Positions 31,550 through 44,100 of a stretch of 64,000 bases of DNA are shown piece by piece; position 1 is the stretch's first letter; the number at the start of each line of letters is the position of its first letter. Under the pieces are notes generated by a model. The model did no database searches. It worked only from the letters and a program-made list of their open reading frames with translations, and was not told where the DNA came from. This stretch comes from Perkinsus olseni (lineage: Eukaryota; Perkinsozoa; Perkinsida; Perkinsidae): positions 120,603 to 184,602 of the forward strand of contig JABANP010000062.1 of NCBI GenBank assembly GCA_013115135.1, read 5' to 3'. The position numbers and the translations under genes were made by a program.

Positions 31550-33954
31550 TCGAAGTACATCTGCGTGGCACTTGCCGGTACGAGCCATGCCCGTCCTTTT
31601 GCACGCAATCGCTAGATCTCAGAGTTGCAGAGTGGCGAATGCTTTATTTCGAGCGACTGCTTGGCTGGCGTACGGCGCGGTCCTTCAGTGGCGATCAGTT
31701 ATCATTATTTTCATTTTACCCCGCCTGACGAAGGCAGGCTAACTTAGTGGGTGGCAAAACTATATTTCTCTTAGTCGTAACTGAACCTGTTCTGTCAAGT
31801 CTCAGACTTGAAGTCTGATGAGTTGAGTTCGGATAGTATACCCCGATGTCAGCTGCCAGCTGCCTTTTATCCGGCGGACCCTGCAGAGACCTGTATGTAT
31901 CCAGACTGTAAAGACCCGGGCAACACTCTTCTGGAGCAGTACCGGTATGCCATCGTGAGAGCACTCAAGGAGTCTGTGTAGTAATGATATGATAGTCACT
32001 TGATACTGGCTCCTCACGAAGTGGTAATTGCCCTCTGCGGACTCCAGAAGATACAGGAGAATACCTCACTTTTCCCCTTCATAGACGAGAGTCTCTACAC
32101 CAGGTGTAGTACACCTTCAGCACTCTAAGCAGTGGAGTGACTTGACTCATTCTAGTGGACTACTATGACTTCATGGAGAATTACGACTAGTAGCAAAAAT
32201 TCATGAAGTCCAGCACCAGCGAGTATGTGATCTGGGCCTAAACCCCTCCGACGTACTTGTAGGTGATGAGCCGATCAAGTTCAGTCTACCAGAGTTACTC
32301 TGGCACTGCCAGACTGGCAGAGTACAGCACGAGTTCCCGCCTGAAGAAAACTGAAGAATGATAATTGAAGAATTGACGGCGAACCATCGAGATACATAAC
32401 TCCTTGCCAAAGAGATCCGGAACCCAGCGGAGCAACGAGAATTTCTTGACGGTATCTACACTGATCCATGCCAGGACACGTAATATGTTCGATGCCGATA
32501 TCGGGCGTCGATACTGGCAACCATTGGAACAGGCCGTTTTGCGAACAAGATTCGCGGCCACACGTTGGAAAAGTATTGAGAGACTTTCCTATATCGGGAC
32601 AGGGGAGATAGTGACGTCCCTAGGAGACACACTTGTGGCACAAGTCTTGTGCTAGTGCCGCGATGTAGTGCTTCGAACGCTCCCACTAACACCGATCGGC
32701 GACGAGAGTGTTTCGAATCGAAATACTCTCGTCGCTGATCGAAACTTTCCGGAAGTTTCGATCGAGGCGTGTATTACTCTTAATGATTTGTATTTCCCAT
32801 CTCTTCATGATCGGTGTCTGATGGGCGTGGGATATTTTTATGGCCAGATGTTATGTCGCTGTCCCGAAGCACGGTACTAGTTTCGTGCAGCTAGTATCAT
32901 CTTTTGTACTCACTCAAGAGCTTTGTTTGGACAATGTATGGAGAATGACAGTTCGTTCGAGTCCTCTCTCGGTGGATTGAGTGTATCACTGGGATAAGGC
33001 GATACAGAGTAGAATAGTTAATAGCAGACAGCCTCTTCGCATCGCGGATCATCCGATGGGTCTCGGTACTAGTAGCACCGTATTATCGAGTTGGTAGCTG
33101 GTCAGTTCGGGTTCGGGTCGTGGAACAGTAGTAGCCAAATGTCTAACATTCTGACTTCGCTCAGGTGAGCTATTATCAACGTCCATAGTGCGAATAACTG
33201 TACTCCTGTTATATGCCATAGGCTATGGCATATAACAGAAGAATGCTATGGCCCATGAAGCCGACGTAGTAGGGTGGACCCAGCCTGTGAGAGTACCAGA
33301 CTGCATGTTCAACAGTCGAAGACTCTAATCGAGTGTTGGAGTGTTGATAGGACAACTGGACAACTAGCAGTACTGCACAGGACTATTGGTATTTGCACTG
33401 CCCAGAGAGCACGAGAGGCTCTCGTCGTGACACTACCGGAGTGTCAGCAGTCACGGGGCAGTTAGTTGTAGCAGACTAGACGCTACCGTCACGGTAGTAC
33501 CGTGGTAGACAGTGTACAAGACGCTAGTAAAGTGCTAGCCTAGCACTGCTAGGGTATCCCATGTCTTCCTGTCCAATATCGACAGAGATTTTCTCGTAAG
33601 CGGTTGAATGCTTAAATATGATTTCTTGACGGTAGTTGGAGAGGTGTTTCGAGAATTTTCAGGCCGAGTTTCGTATCGATATTCGCCTTGACCTCTCAGG
33701 GACCTGACACCTTGGATCGGATCCCTGGTTGAAAACCTTGAGAAGCTCAAGCTCAAGTTGAGCTATAAGGCGCAGTCTATAACATAGAGTCTATACTATA
33801 GACTCTATAGTATAGACTGTACAGCAATGCATAGGCAGACATAGTCGGGCTTTCAGTCTGAAAGACCTCAAGGTCCCGAAGCTCAACCAGCCCGCCACAG
33901 CATGTCGAAGCCTATGGTCTTCAATCTCCGGACGGCCACATCAATAATGCGACC
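31550..33954. other. Gene-poor stretch rich in short palindromes
   Basis: No ORF has a recognisable domain. Notable are near-perfect inverted repeats at 32699-32735 (17 of 18 bp arms, one-base centre), 32737-32763 and 33206-33238 (16-bp arms, one-base centre). Confidence 0.6.
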
Positions 33955-34709
33955 ATGACGAGGAAGATCCAGGACTTGATTCGACAGGACTGCGAATTTC
34001 GGCCTTACTGGAATAACATTCCTCCTGAGGCACTACAGATATTCGGTCATGGCGAAGCAGAACAAGATGCTGTCGCGAGACAGCTAGATCGGGTCAGACA
34101 AGATAATGCGATCGGATCGCAGCGATCCCCAAGGTAAACGTCGATTCTGTAGACCACTACACACTTGATGGCGGCCATGTTTGGCTCCCAGTGAATCAGA
34201 CACGGATAGTTAATAAGATGAATCGCAAGCTCCAAGCGCCACAGAGTATTACAATCTTCGTCGGGGCAATCATGAGATTCACCTGTAATGACTCTTCCGC
34301 GAGATGAGCTTTTCACCAGAGTCAGCTCTGCGTCGTTCGGACCGTGCCCGTGAACGAGGGGAGCTTCTCTGTCAGCATAGCTCCTCCTGGAGGCAGAAAT
34401 ATCCCAGCCAATGACCAGGAGTTCATTGACCAGAGATAGCAGGATCTAACTATCTCAAAGGTTTTCACCACCCCGCAACGTCTGGAAGTTAATATGAAGG
34501 TCAGAAGGGAGCAGTATCCTGTGAGGCACTACATAGCTGCCACAATTCATAAAGTAACGGGTGACACATTAGACATGTTCGCGACTCAGATCTCCGACAG
34601 AAGGTCTGCGTATAAGCTTTGGCTCAAGTCTCAGCTGTATGTCATCATATCTCGCGTTAGAACTATGCGCCACATTTTCTGGAAAAAGAAACTACTATGC
34701 AGGGCATAG
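33955..34709 (+). pseudogene. PIF1/Helitron-type helicase, decayed C-terminal part
   Basis: Three pieces align in order with the end of PIF1-like helicases of the kind found in Helitron and related elements. They are FGHGEAEQDAVARQLDRVRQ (33955-34137), VNKMNRKLQ with ITIFVGAIMRFTCND (about 34205-34290, another frame), and YPVRHYIAATIHKVTGDTL with LYVIISRVRTMRHIFW (34494-34709). The last contains the helicase V/VI-like HK..G.T and Y/ISR signatures. Frames differ between pieces and stops intervene, so it is dead. No other Helitron feature is identified. Confidence 0.55.
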
Positions 34710-36189
34710 TATGCCCGGCATACTACTATGTAGTAACTATATTATCATTTCTCAGTTACCCCGTTTTAATTTCCGTCCATGGATTGCCGTGGCCAGTCGC
34801 AGCCCACGTTCGATACGTTGAGATCGAAGTTACATAATGACATGGCTGAGGTCCAGAGGTCCACTAGGCTGCTTTGTCCAGGACAAATTGTCCTGCATTA
34901 TCTCAGTAATATTCACATTCTGTCGATCATGGTCGGTTGTGATTGCATCCGAGTGTTTGATACCTGACAGTTTTACTCTCTTTCTAAATCAATTCACGCC
35001 ATGACCTGCCGAATGAGTCCCCCGTGCGACTCAAGCAACAGGTTTGACGCTTTGAAGTGGCAACTTGACACTGACCTGGCGGCCGTTTGTCACAGCATCT
35101 CAGAGTGAGACTCACTCAGTGAGTACATTTCATTCATCCACTTTAGGTTTATGTGAGGCCTATGTGTTTTCCAGATGCCCCTGCTAATCTTCAGGAGGGT
35201 CTAGCGAGTTCCCATTCTGTGAAGGGCCTTCACTGAAGGCTGCCAGGATGCTCATTGGTGTTATACACATTTTTCTGCTTTAGTGCACATTATGGGCTTC
35301 CATTGGCATTACACGCATGGCAGAATAGACGACGATGAATTGGTATCAAATCACTCTCATCAACGGCGACAACCGTTCGTTTCTTGTTTAAGGTTCAAAT
35401 CACCTTTGATTCTTACAGTACGGTCGAGAACACAATCCGCACCTCTTTTCTACACCAGAACTTCAAGATTCGCCTGCATTATAACGAGTAGGTTCATCAC
35501 AATGTATGATCCTATTCCCACATGTTCGTTTCATTTGTCACCATCTTTCGATGTCATCAGGTATTGCAGCCTATATCATGGCTTCTGCCTCGACTGCGAT
35601 GCCGGTCTACGCCTCACAACGACTGTCTTGACCATGCATTATTTCCTCGAAAACCTTGGTAGTCGTGTAGAAAAAAATTACGAATTAATGATGTGCTTAG
35701 TATGTTAATGATGCAAATGAGAATGATGATCACGGAGTTTCTGCTCATATCCCTTATTGAGGATCTTTGTTTATTCAGTACTTCGGGATTCTCGAATAGG
35801 GAAGGACTATCTTTGTCGCAGTATAAGGGACTGTGATGGTAGTGTCCGCGGTAAATCGGTAAAGTGTGCGTCGGTACTCCCGACTCGGTAGTCGGGAGTT
35901 TGTAAGGATCCCCTGGTGTTCTTGCGCAGTTATCGGAGCTTATCTCGGCCTTTTCGCGGTTGTAAACACAGCGTAAGGGTTATTTCAATGATTTGCATCC
36001 CCTTTATCCATGGCCATAGATCAGCCAACGAGGTCTCGGAGGAATGGGAAGAGTGGGAGAATGAGAGTGGTAGTGGGGTGTAAGTATTATTTCAGTGATT
36101 TACATCCCCCTCATCCCAGGCCATAAATCAGCCAACGGGACCTCGGAGGAATGGGAAGAGTGGGAAGATAAGAGTGGTGATGGAGTAAA
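34710..36189. other. Gene-poor stretch
   Basis: Includes the palindrome-rich segment ACTACTATGCAGGGCATAGTATGCCCGG near 34690-34740. A 141-codon ORF (35283-35708) has no recognisable domain and no support. Confidence 0.45.
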
Positions 36190-37336
36190 AGAACTGTGTA
36201 TTTGGTACAGCGTGGCTATTGAAGCGGCTATCGAGGTGAAACCAGTACTGAGCAAGTCTGTAGCTGTTACATAACGTAAAGTCTCCACTACGTTGTCGCT
36301 ATATTGCAAATTAGACGCAGCAAATGGCGGCAAGTAGCGCCGAGCTAACTTACCCAAGCTGAGCCCGAGTATCAGTAGAAGCAGCGCCACCTCTGGTCGT
36401 CCTAAACCCGCTGTGGTCCCGGTGTTCTATTCGTGTAAGCCGGAGGTTTTGGGGTAGGCAGTGCCTACTAGGCACTAAGAGCACTCTGCGTTACGAGAAG
36501 AGTCTGTTACGGACAGGCTGCCATCTTAGCGTGGTTCTACTGTCACACCGATGGAGTGTACGTAACGTACGCTAGTGTAACGTACAGTACATTACACTAG
36601 CGTTGCATTCGTGTTGTGTATAACGCGGGTGTTTCACGCGTTACGAAAACCACAACGCGTTATGAGCATTAATTTAGAGTTTAACGCGTAAAGCGCGAAA
36701 TTGGTTCATTACGCGGTATGTATAACGTTGCGTTATTAACGCGTGATGATAACGCCAAGCCCAATGTTGAGCACTGAACATGAAATACAACCGGGTTCCG
36801 GTTACCGGAAGGTATCGATGTACGAAATAATATCGAAAGTATGTGCTGTTTCTGAGACACAAGAGTACGCTTAGCTGTGGTCGAGTGAATGACGGACTCG
36901 GCAGTAGAAGAATAGGTGCGAACCGCCGCGCCGCATTGTGTTAAACGCGTTTTTCGTACCGCGATAACGCGTAGTACGCGTTATACCGCGCCGTGGCGTT
37001 GCCGTTAAACGCGTTATGACACTAAACGCGCGCGTTATACCGCGAGGTGGTTACATAAGACAACAGTGTTGTCATAACACATCGTGTTTTACGCGTGAAA
37101 CACTTCGCGTAAAGCTGTTTTATGAGCTTTACGAGTGCATCTCTACTTTGTACCTGCGTGTCTCCTGGCAGGGAGACTCGTGTGCAGCACACACCTACGC
37201 AACAAGGTGAGCCACGGGTTTACTAAACCCGGTTTAGTATAAGCGAAGTGTTCTTGCAAAGTTCTTTCAGGAGATTTTTCGGGTTCTTCTCCATAGTGAC
37301 AGTTCCAGCGATTCGCAAAGCGGTCAAGCTATGGAT
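36190..37336 (+). repeat. Duplicated carboxypeptidase 5' flank with a fragment of exon 1
   Basis: The sequence from CAGCGTGGCTATTGAAGCGG matches 44108-44800 closely, the 5' flank of carboxypeptidase copy 2. It ends at 37293-37336 with a piece of that gene's first exon (GTTCCAGCGATTCGCAAAGC), in which the ATG is GTG. Beyond that, unrelated GC-rich DNA follows, so this is the broken edge of a fourth unit. The match is interrupted by an insertion-like ACGCGT-rich segment (about 36600-37110). Confidence 0.75.
36636..37096. repeat. Cluster of nine ACGCGT hexamers
   Basis: ACGCGT occurs at 36636, 36655, 36684, 36739, 36945, 36967, 36976, 37009 and 37091, many extended to AACGCGTTA. About 0.1 would be expected by chance in 461 bp. 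The segment is missing from the paralogous flank at 44660. It could be a dispersed CG-rich repeat or an array of MCB-type (MluI cell-cycle box) sites. Confidence 0.75.
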
Positions 37337-39974
37337 CGCCTCAGCAGGCTGCTGGGCTGCGTCCTGGACCGCCGCAGGACGGTCACCGCCATCGCCCTGT
37401 ACGGCGAACTCGGCTGGCTGGGGGAAGCCCGGACCACGGTGGTCCGACCACCTTGATCGAGGCGTTTGTCTCCCGCGTTGCTGGCATTGTCGTGGACGGA
37501 GGCGTTGCCGACATCGGACATTTCGGACATTTCTTCGCACGGAAAGAAATCAAATGTCAACTGGCAAGCCGTCGGACTGTCCCCCGTAAACCAGCTGCTT
37601 CCCTTGCCAAGGGTCGCCTCGCGTCTGGGCCGGAGGCTCTGGCAGCCATTGCTGCCCCGCAATTGGGTCCGAAGACCGCTGCGTTCACCCTGTAACAGCC
37701 ACAGGGGTGAGCAGGGCCCTCCCCTAGAGACCGCTTGCGGTGTGATCGACCCCATCGCTATGCCCTATTCGGGTAGACGAAGGGGTGATGCACACCGTCA
37801 GCGGCCTGCCGGGCGAGCCGCAAACGCCAACGAAGGAGGGCAGAGACTCGACTAAAGCGTGCTCCCCGACAGTTGCCGTTCAAATAGCATGAGATAACTT
37901 TGGTCCTGGAGACAATACGTGGACCGTGGAGGATAGCAGCAGCAATCCACCGCGGCAGTTTCGTTGCCAGGCGAGCGATGCCAGGAGAATCTTTATACCG
38001 CGTTGTGTTGTTACGCGCGCTGCGTTTCGGGTATTTAACTCTGGATAACAAGTGATCCTCTATTATTCGCCCAAGAGTTCCGCTTCCGTCTATGCCGCAA
38101 GCGAGACCGATCTGGTCTTTGACCGTTGAGCATCAGATGAGCGTTCCCATCCCTGATCCCATAATGACCACAATTAATATCATGGACCGTTGCATTGTAG
38201 GCTACAATTTGTAGCCTGGCCTATATTATATAGGCTATATATATAGCCTTTCAAAAGGCGAGTGACCCGAGAATAGCTGCAAGAATGCCCCGTTGTTTCT
38301 AGACCGCACCACTTTTTGTACCACATCGGGCCGATGCAAAACCACCCTCCGGAGCCGAAACGGGAGCCAGCCAGGAACGGAATATTCAACTCACATTCTC
38401 GCTGTCACTGTACGGCCGTTCCCATACGAGCATGTACCTCTTATTCAGCTGCTCAACCACGCTGCGATGCTCCACTGCCCTTGACAGTGTCAAGTTGACA
38501 CAGTCTATTTCTCGCGCACACGTATACTTCCTTTCGAGAATTCCCACAATTTATGAACCACTGGAGAAGAGTGATGCATCAGGCGTTCAGATAGGCGCTC
38601 ACCGTGCAGAGAAGCCCGTACAGGAAGAAGGAGCAGGACAGACCCGTAACAGAAGGCACGTGCTGACTCAGCACTGCTGAGGGTAGACACGGCGCTGCCG
38701 TCTCCGCTGTCCCTGTCGTGTACCATTCTTTGAAGGGGATGAAGGCCAATATCTTACTCCCCGGGACCGCCGGCGACAGTCAGGAAAAGGCAAGAGAAAA
38801 AAAACCGTGAAAAAACAGAAAAACAGGAGGATCCACCGAACAGTCTCACTACTGCACTGGAACTCAGTACAGTGTCGCTATTTGAGACACGGGTCAAGGA
38901 AAGATGGAGCCGCACTCGACGAGAGTCGAACGATAATGAGATGCTTTACCGTAATCTAGAGTGCATACTCTGAGTATGAGACTCATGCTCGCGAGCGCGA
39001 GGCTTGCACTGCAAGGCGCATAATTAGGTCAGACGATTATCGGAGACTGATGAGGCGCAGTAACAGTAAAGGTAGTTGCAGGCTGGTCGAGGGACAACGG
39101 TGCCTGTAAACCGTTAACTAGGTCTCTCCCTCTCGACTAGCACCGCTGCAACTTGCAGCGCTGATAGTCTATCAGCTGAATAGTACTGAGTCGGGTGGCG
39201 TCTGCTGAAAAGCGTATACCCGTCGATATGTTGTCACTATAGTGCAGAATCTGCGCTGCAGAAATGCGACACTACTGGAGCTGCGACCCCAAGGTTTGGC
39301 AGGAGACAACTATAAATTATAGTTGTCTATATCGAGAATTATAGTCTATAATTCTCAAAAGAAGTCCTAGAAAATCCTCAAAAGACATTACCTCCTCGCA
39401 GAGAATATCGGAAGTCTGTTTTTTCAGATCGAGCCTTGTCGCCCGGACATATAAGCTGCGTTCAAGCCGTCACCACGCGCATTAACTATCTTTTTGGACA
39501 GGAAGAAAGCAGAAAGATGTGATAACGCTATGAGTGATAACGCTCCGTGATAAACTGATAACTTATCGTTATAACTTATCACCGTAAGTTATCACGGAAA
39601 CGAACGCAAAAGAACTCGAACTCGGGGAGTCGATTCACACATAGCCAAACTCCAATGACGCTGTACCAGGTAAGACCCTTGCCAAACGGGGTGAAATGGA
39701 CTAGAGACACTCCTACCACAGAAATACGTGCAAGGCTAGCAGTGCTGAGCAAGCGGAGCCCGAGCCCTAGTTGAGGCAGTGGACCGGCTGTGGTTCCGTT
39801 GTTTCCTCCTTCTAAGCTGAGGTCTTCGGGCTAGTCACTAGCAGCACTCTGAGTCTGCAGGAGCGACGCGGCGCTCCTCCATGTCTCCTACGCAGCGCAA
39901 GCGTACGCTAGAAGGTGGGTCAGGAGTCAAACAGACGCGTACTTCTCCCGCAAGGCCAAAGCCTATCAGGATAT
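37337..39974. other. Gene-poor stretch before the carboxypeptidase array
   Basis: 37340-37860 is GC-rich with overlapping ORFs on both strands (up to 143 codons) and no domain. The rest is AT-rich, with one-base-centre palindromes at 39305-39327 and 39334-39356. From about 39700 the sequence is a diverged copy of the carboxypeptidase 5' flank. Confidence 0.5.
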
Positions 39975-42630
39975 ATGAGGGCCCCACGGATTCACAAGGC
40001 GCTATGGATATCATCACTATTCTCACCGACGGCGCTGAGCATTGCTGACCTCAGCGACAACAGAGGTGTGGTATTGCTCTTGAGAGAGGTCAACATGCGT
40101 ATATCCAGCGTTCAGGCGCACCGTCTGATGCCACACAGGCTCGCATGCTAACCGGCGAGCGCACCTTGTGTCCCTACAGCACCGGTAGTCAGAAGTTCGG
40201 ATACATACAAGTTAGCCCACTCAACAAGTAGATCCCACTCAAATCATCGCTGTTTAGATGCTGTTAGTGAGCAGGTACTTCTATGCTGCTATCGAAGCGG
40301 ACAAGGAGCCAGGGACCGCATCGACTTTCATGTATTTCGAAGGTGGCCCTGGCGGCAGCAGCCTTACCGCAGCACTTCGGGAGAACGGACCATGCATAAG
40401 AGATTTCGACACCCGGCGTCTGAGACTGAATCTGTGAGTTCCTGTACAGTATTGCTAGAGAGCTGATGGGAGTGTGTCAAAAGTTACTCATGGACGGGCC
40501 AAGCCAACGGTGTGTGGGTCGACGCGCCGGCACCGACAGGCTTCACTGTGGGGCCAGTCACTCGGAATCTGGAGGACTACACACTCGATATGTGAGCTAT
40601 GAGTACGCGAGCTTGTATACTTTATCGGCTCCGCGTGTTGCAGGGTCGATGTCGTCACCAAGTTCACTCTGCAGAATCCAACCTTCAATCGAGACCTGCA
40701 CCTCGTTGGGACTTCATCCTCAGGTTTGATCAAAGCCGTTGTAGTCGTAACAATGTTACGGTAGCATTGCTCGGCCATTTTCAGCCGCCTTCGTGGCGAT
40801 GCTTGCAGCCCGACTCGCCGCGAAGCCTCAACCCCAGGTTCATATCGTAGGTGTGATGCTGATGTCTGGTGTGGTGTCACCGATTGACATGTGAGTATTC
40901 TATATCGCCGTCATCATCATGAGTGCATCGATTAAAATGTTTTTTTATGCATCGAACACTCCGTGGCACGGTCAGCCACGCCCGATGTCTTCTGTCAAGG
41001 TCAATCTTCGTTCCGAAAAAATAAAGAGCAGGATTAAATCAGCATCAATCGATTCAATCGATTCGATTGTTCAGTTACCGTGGAGCTGTACACATGGCCG
41101 ATGTCCGGAACTTGCTCCCTAAAGAGGAGTTGAGCTTCACAGGATCGTTCTTCGGTTAAACTACCAGCGTGTTTCAGGATTTCGAAAATGACTGCAGACC
41201 TTAAACAATGTGAAACGCAGATTGGACAGTGCAACTCGAATGGTCCAGGAAAATCTCCAATTTCGGGTAGGCCGACCTCACGAATAACCGCCCTGTCTGC
41301 CGGCATATGATCGACTTTTTTACTTCAGCCTTCTGCAAACAAGCCGTGGGAACTTGCGATACTGCGACGCTCGACCCGTTGATGAAGAAGAGCATAAGCT
41401 AGTGAGCGATCTCGCGATTTGACGCGTCGATAATCTCTAAAGCCATTTTTGTCAATGAGAATTGAGAGCTGTTGTGTGAAACTCACACCGCTCGGAAGCT
41501 CTACAAATTCCCGATCTGATGCTTCGGGTCCAGCTCGAGTAGTGAAGGTGTGGATATTTTCGGGCCAGTTACGACGTCCGTGTGCCAAGTGGCCAAGAGA
41601 AGACAAAGTATGTCCTTAAGTCTTGGACAGTAAGCTGTGGCACTGTCGGTCCGAATAGAACTCCTATCAGAGCATTCGTACTAAATATTTGCTTCTTGTC
41701 TCGTTCCGCTCCTAGCGTTGAGCACTCTCTTGCCGGCGCGACGAATTCGACTACAGTGCTCCTCTGTCTTGTTAGATTGACACGTTCCTCAACGACCAGG
41801 AAACCCAGAAGGAGCTGGGCGTCTCGAAAAAGTGGGAAGCTTCTAATAACGAGGTTATTGCTGTGGGAGAGATCCCAAGTTGAACGTTGTCTCCTTTTTT
41901 GTAAGGTCTTTGACGCCTACAACAAATACGCGGCCTACGATACGACTTATTTCGTGGCCAGCCTTCTTGACAAGGGATTAAAGGTAAAAAAAGGGGAATC
42001 ATTCACTGAGCAATGGTTCCATCTTAATTGGGCTGGCAGGATTGACGACTCAGTATTAAAACGCTCTTCAGAAAAGCCATAATAACCAGAAAAGCCTTCT
42101 CTGGTTATTATGGCGCATAACTTCGATACAGCGTGCTAGACTATTGTCTGGCGTTAGAATAGGTACTAATCATGAACGGGGACCAGGATTACGTATGTAA
42201 TTTTGGTGGTACAGAGACTTGGGTGCTCAACTTGAAGGGAGCCGACAAGTACGGCGAGAAGTTGCGCAGCGTCCCCGCTGTTCCCGTCAAGGTAAGATCA
42301 CTACCCGGCCCCAACGATTGTGATTAGCAATTCCTGTCTCAGTATGGAGGAGTCGAACTCGGAATGATGAGAGCTCTCGTGTATTCAAATCAAGCACGAC
42401 TCGCCTTAATCGAGGTATGTTGGTTTGCCTGTCTAGTTGCGATACACTACGCGAGCAACACGGGGTAGCCAATGCCTACTAACCATTGTCGGTAGTACCG
42501 ACTCGGTACCATCCTGTCCGTTTGTGTTCAGGTAACAAATGCCGGTCACATTATTCCGCTGTACAAGCCTCGCGAGTTGCAACAAGGATTTTATGCCTAC
42601 CTCTCCGGCGACCTCTGGAAGAGCGACTGA
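39975..42630 (+). CDS. Serine carboxypeptidase (S10 family), copy 1
   Basis: Secreted or vacuolar exopeptidase. Exon 1 (39975-40070) encodes a signal-like start; exon 2 (40139-40227) and exon 3 (40275-40433) follow in phase. Family landmarks: YFEGGPGGSS (oxyanion strand), ANGVWVDAPAPTGF, the nucleophile motif LHLVGTSSSG (GxSxG, normally GESYAG), a C-rich segment QCETQIGQCNS, TFLNDQETQKELGVSKKW, the catalytic aspartate region NGDQDYVCN, and the catalytic histidine in AGHIIPLY near the end (LWKSD then stop). The triad is complete. The intron at 41132-41177 has GA-AG ends. At least ten short introns are present and a few junctions (41405-41780) are unresolved. It is one of three tandem copies (others at 44770 and 50134). 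Confidence 0.82.
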
Positions 42631-42634
42631 CCTT

Positions 42635-44100
42635 TATCTGCCTAACTTTAGGAAGCCTGCGATGGAGACTCAGAAATGCCTTCAGTAGTAGCAAGTTTGG
42701 TTTATTTTCTATTCGATCCAGAAAGAGTAAACTCACAAGAGTCAACGAGAGTGTTCGAACTATTTGATAGGTCCTATTATTATCTCCTATTCATTACTTA
42801 TTGGTTTTCATCAAGATTACTTTGAGTTTGATTCAACCTCTACTCTTGTGTTAACTATATGGCACAGCACAACTCAAAGAGAGGTTGGGAACCTTACAAG
42901 AATAGTGATAATCTCGCTACGAGAGATCCCATAGACGCTGGGGATGGGAGAGGTATTGACCAAACCTCAAACCCGCGGCCCGAAAACCGCCCCGGTTTAA
43001 CCGGGGCCTGAGTTTGGCAATGCAGACCAGAGGTTGAGCGTGACTGTAGTGGGATAGCTACTCGCGTGTTGACCACACAGTCATCTCATCTCTAGTCCCC
43101 CAACATCAAGGGATTATTTTGAGAAAGAAAAAAATCAGTGCCGAAGGGCACCATTAGCTCCTGTAAGACGTTGCGAAGCCGTGCCTGGAGCTTCGGAAGG
43201 ATTCCTACCTCCGCACCATTCATGCCCGAATCCAACTTAGCGCACGCCCGATATCCAACCAGGTCCACCGGCAAGCCAGGGTTTTATCCCCAGCAAATCG
43301 ATTTCTCCTCCAAGTAACCGTGCCGTATTTCTCTCCAATGAAGTTTTTAGATCATTTTGCAGTGATAAAGTGAGGATTTGCGGAATTTCGATGGAAGTCC
43401 TTGATGCTGGGAAGTCAATGCCGACTCGGTATTACCGAGACAGCTACTCGCTTGTGCGTTGTGTTCGCGCAAACATGTCGGAGCTGTACTTGGTCAGACC
43501 CTACCGACTCTTCCGAGCCGAGGCTCCAGTGAAATTGCCCAGGTTCTACCGGTGGTTCACTTAGAGAGCATGAGGTCAGCGAAGTACTGAGTGATGACCC
43601 TTCGAACTATTTTCCTTCGGGTTACCCGAGTCGGGTACTGCGTTGTCAATTTCAGAACAGGGAACAAAGTAGTTAGTTCAGCGTAAGTTAATGGTAACAC
43701 TGACCGTGGCCCAGTCCACTGGATCGACTGAATACTGTTCAACCCGAGCTGGCGTTGACAGTATATATTATTATCGGATATTACGGGAAGGAAAACAGAA
43801 AGTGCTGCTCGCGGGACCCTGGCGTAGGCCTCTCAGGAGCATCTTGGATTCTGGACTCTGGTACACTTGTTTGGCTGGCCTCTCTGAGGTTTGGAGTAGC
43901 CTGCCTGTCAATCCGCGGACTAGAGTTTTCTTGTTCAGGAAGGGCGTTATTCCCTGTGATCGGAACGACACCAGAGTTCCACGCTCCAGCAAAACCACGA
44001 CGAGAGCAGCGACTGCTAATATAATCGTTGCTCGACTCAAAGGCAAGCTTAATGACAGCGCGAGTACCTTCGACAATATGCGCTATAACTCAGTACACTG
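42635..44100. repeat. Duplicated 3' flank of carboxypeptidase copy 1, with a 0.4-kb insertion
   Basis: This flank is repeated behind copy 2 (about 48015-49200). Copy 1's flank carries about 410 extra bases (roughly 42927-43335) missing from the other. On the minus strand the extra piece has a 60-codon ORF reading LVGYRACAKLDSGMNGAEVG. DSG with hydrophobic flanks is what a retroviral-type aspartic protease shows, so the insert may be a retroelement scrap; that is weak. Small palindromes (CCCCGGTTTAACCGGGG) occur in it. Confidence 0.6.

Noticed and set aside
35283..35708. 141-codon plus ORF
   Set aside because: No domain, no ATG context or splice support, and atypical composition; judged to be chance.
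37324..37755. 143-codon minus ORF in GC-rich DNA
   Set aside because: It overlaps long ORFs on the other strand, shows no domain, and GC-rich DNA produces such frames by chance.
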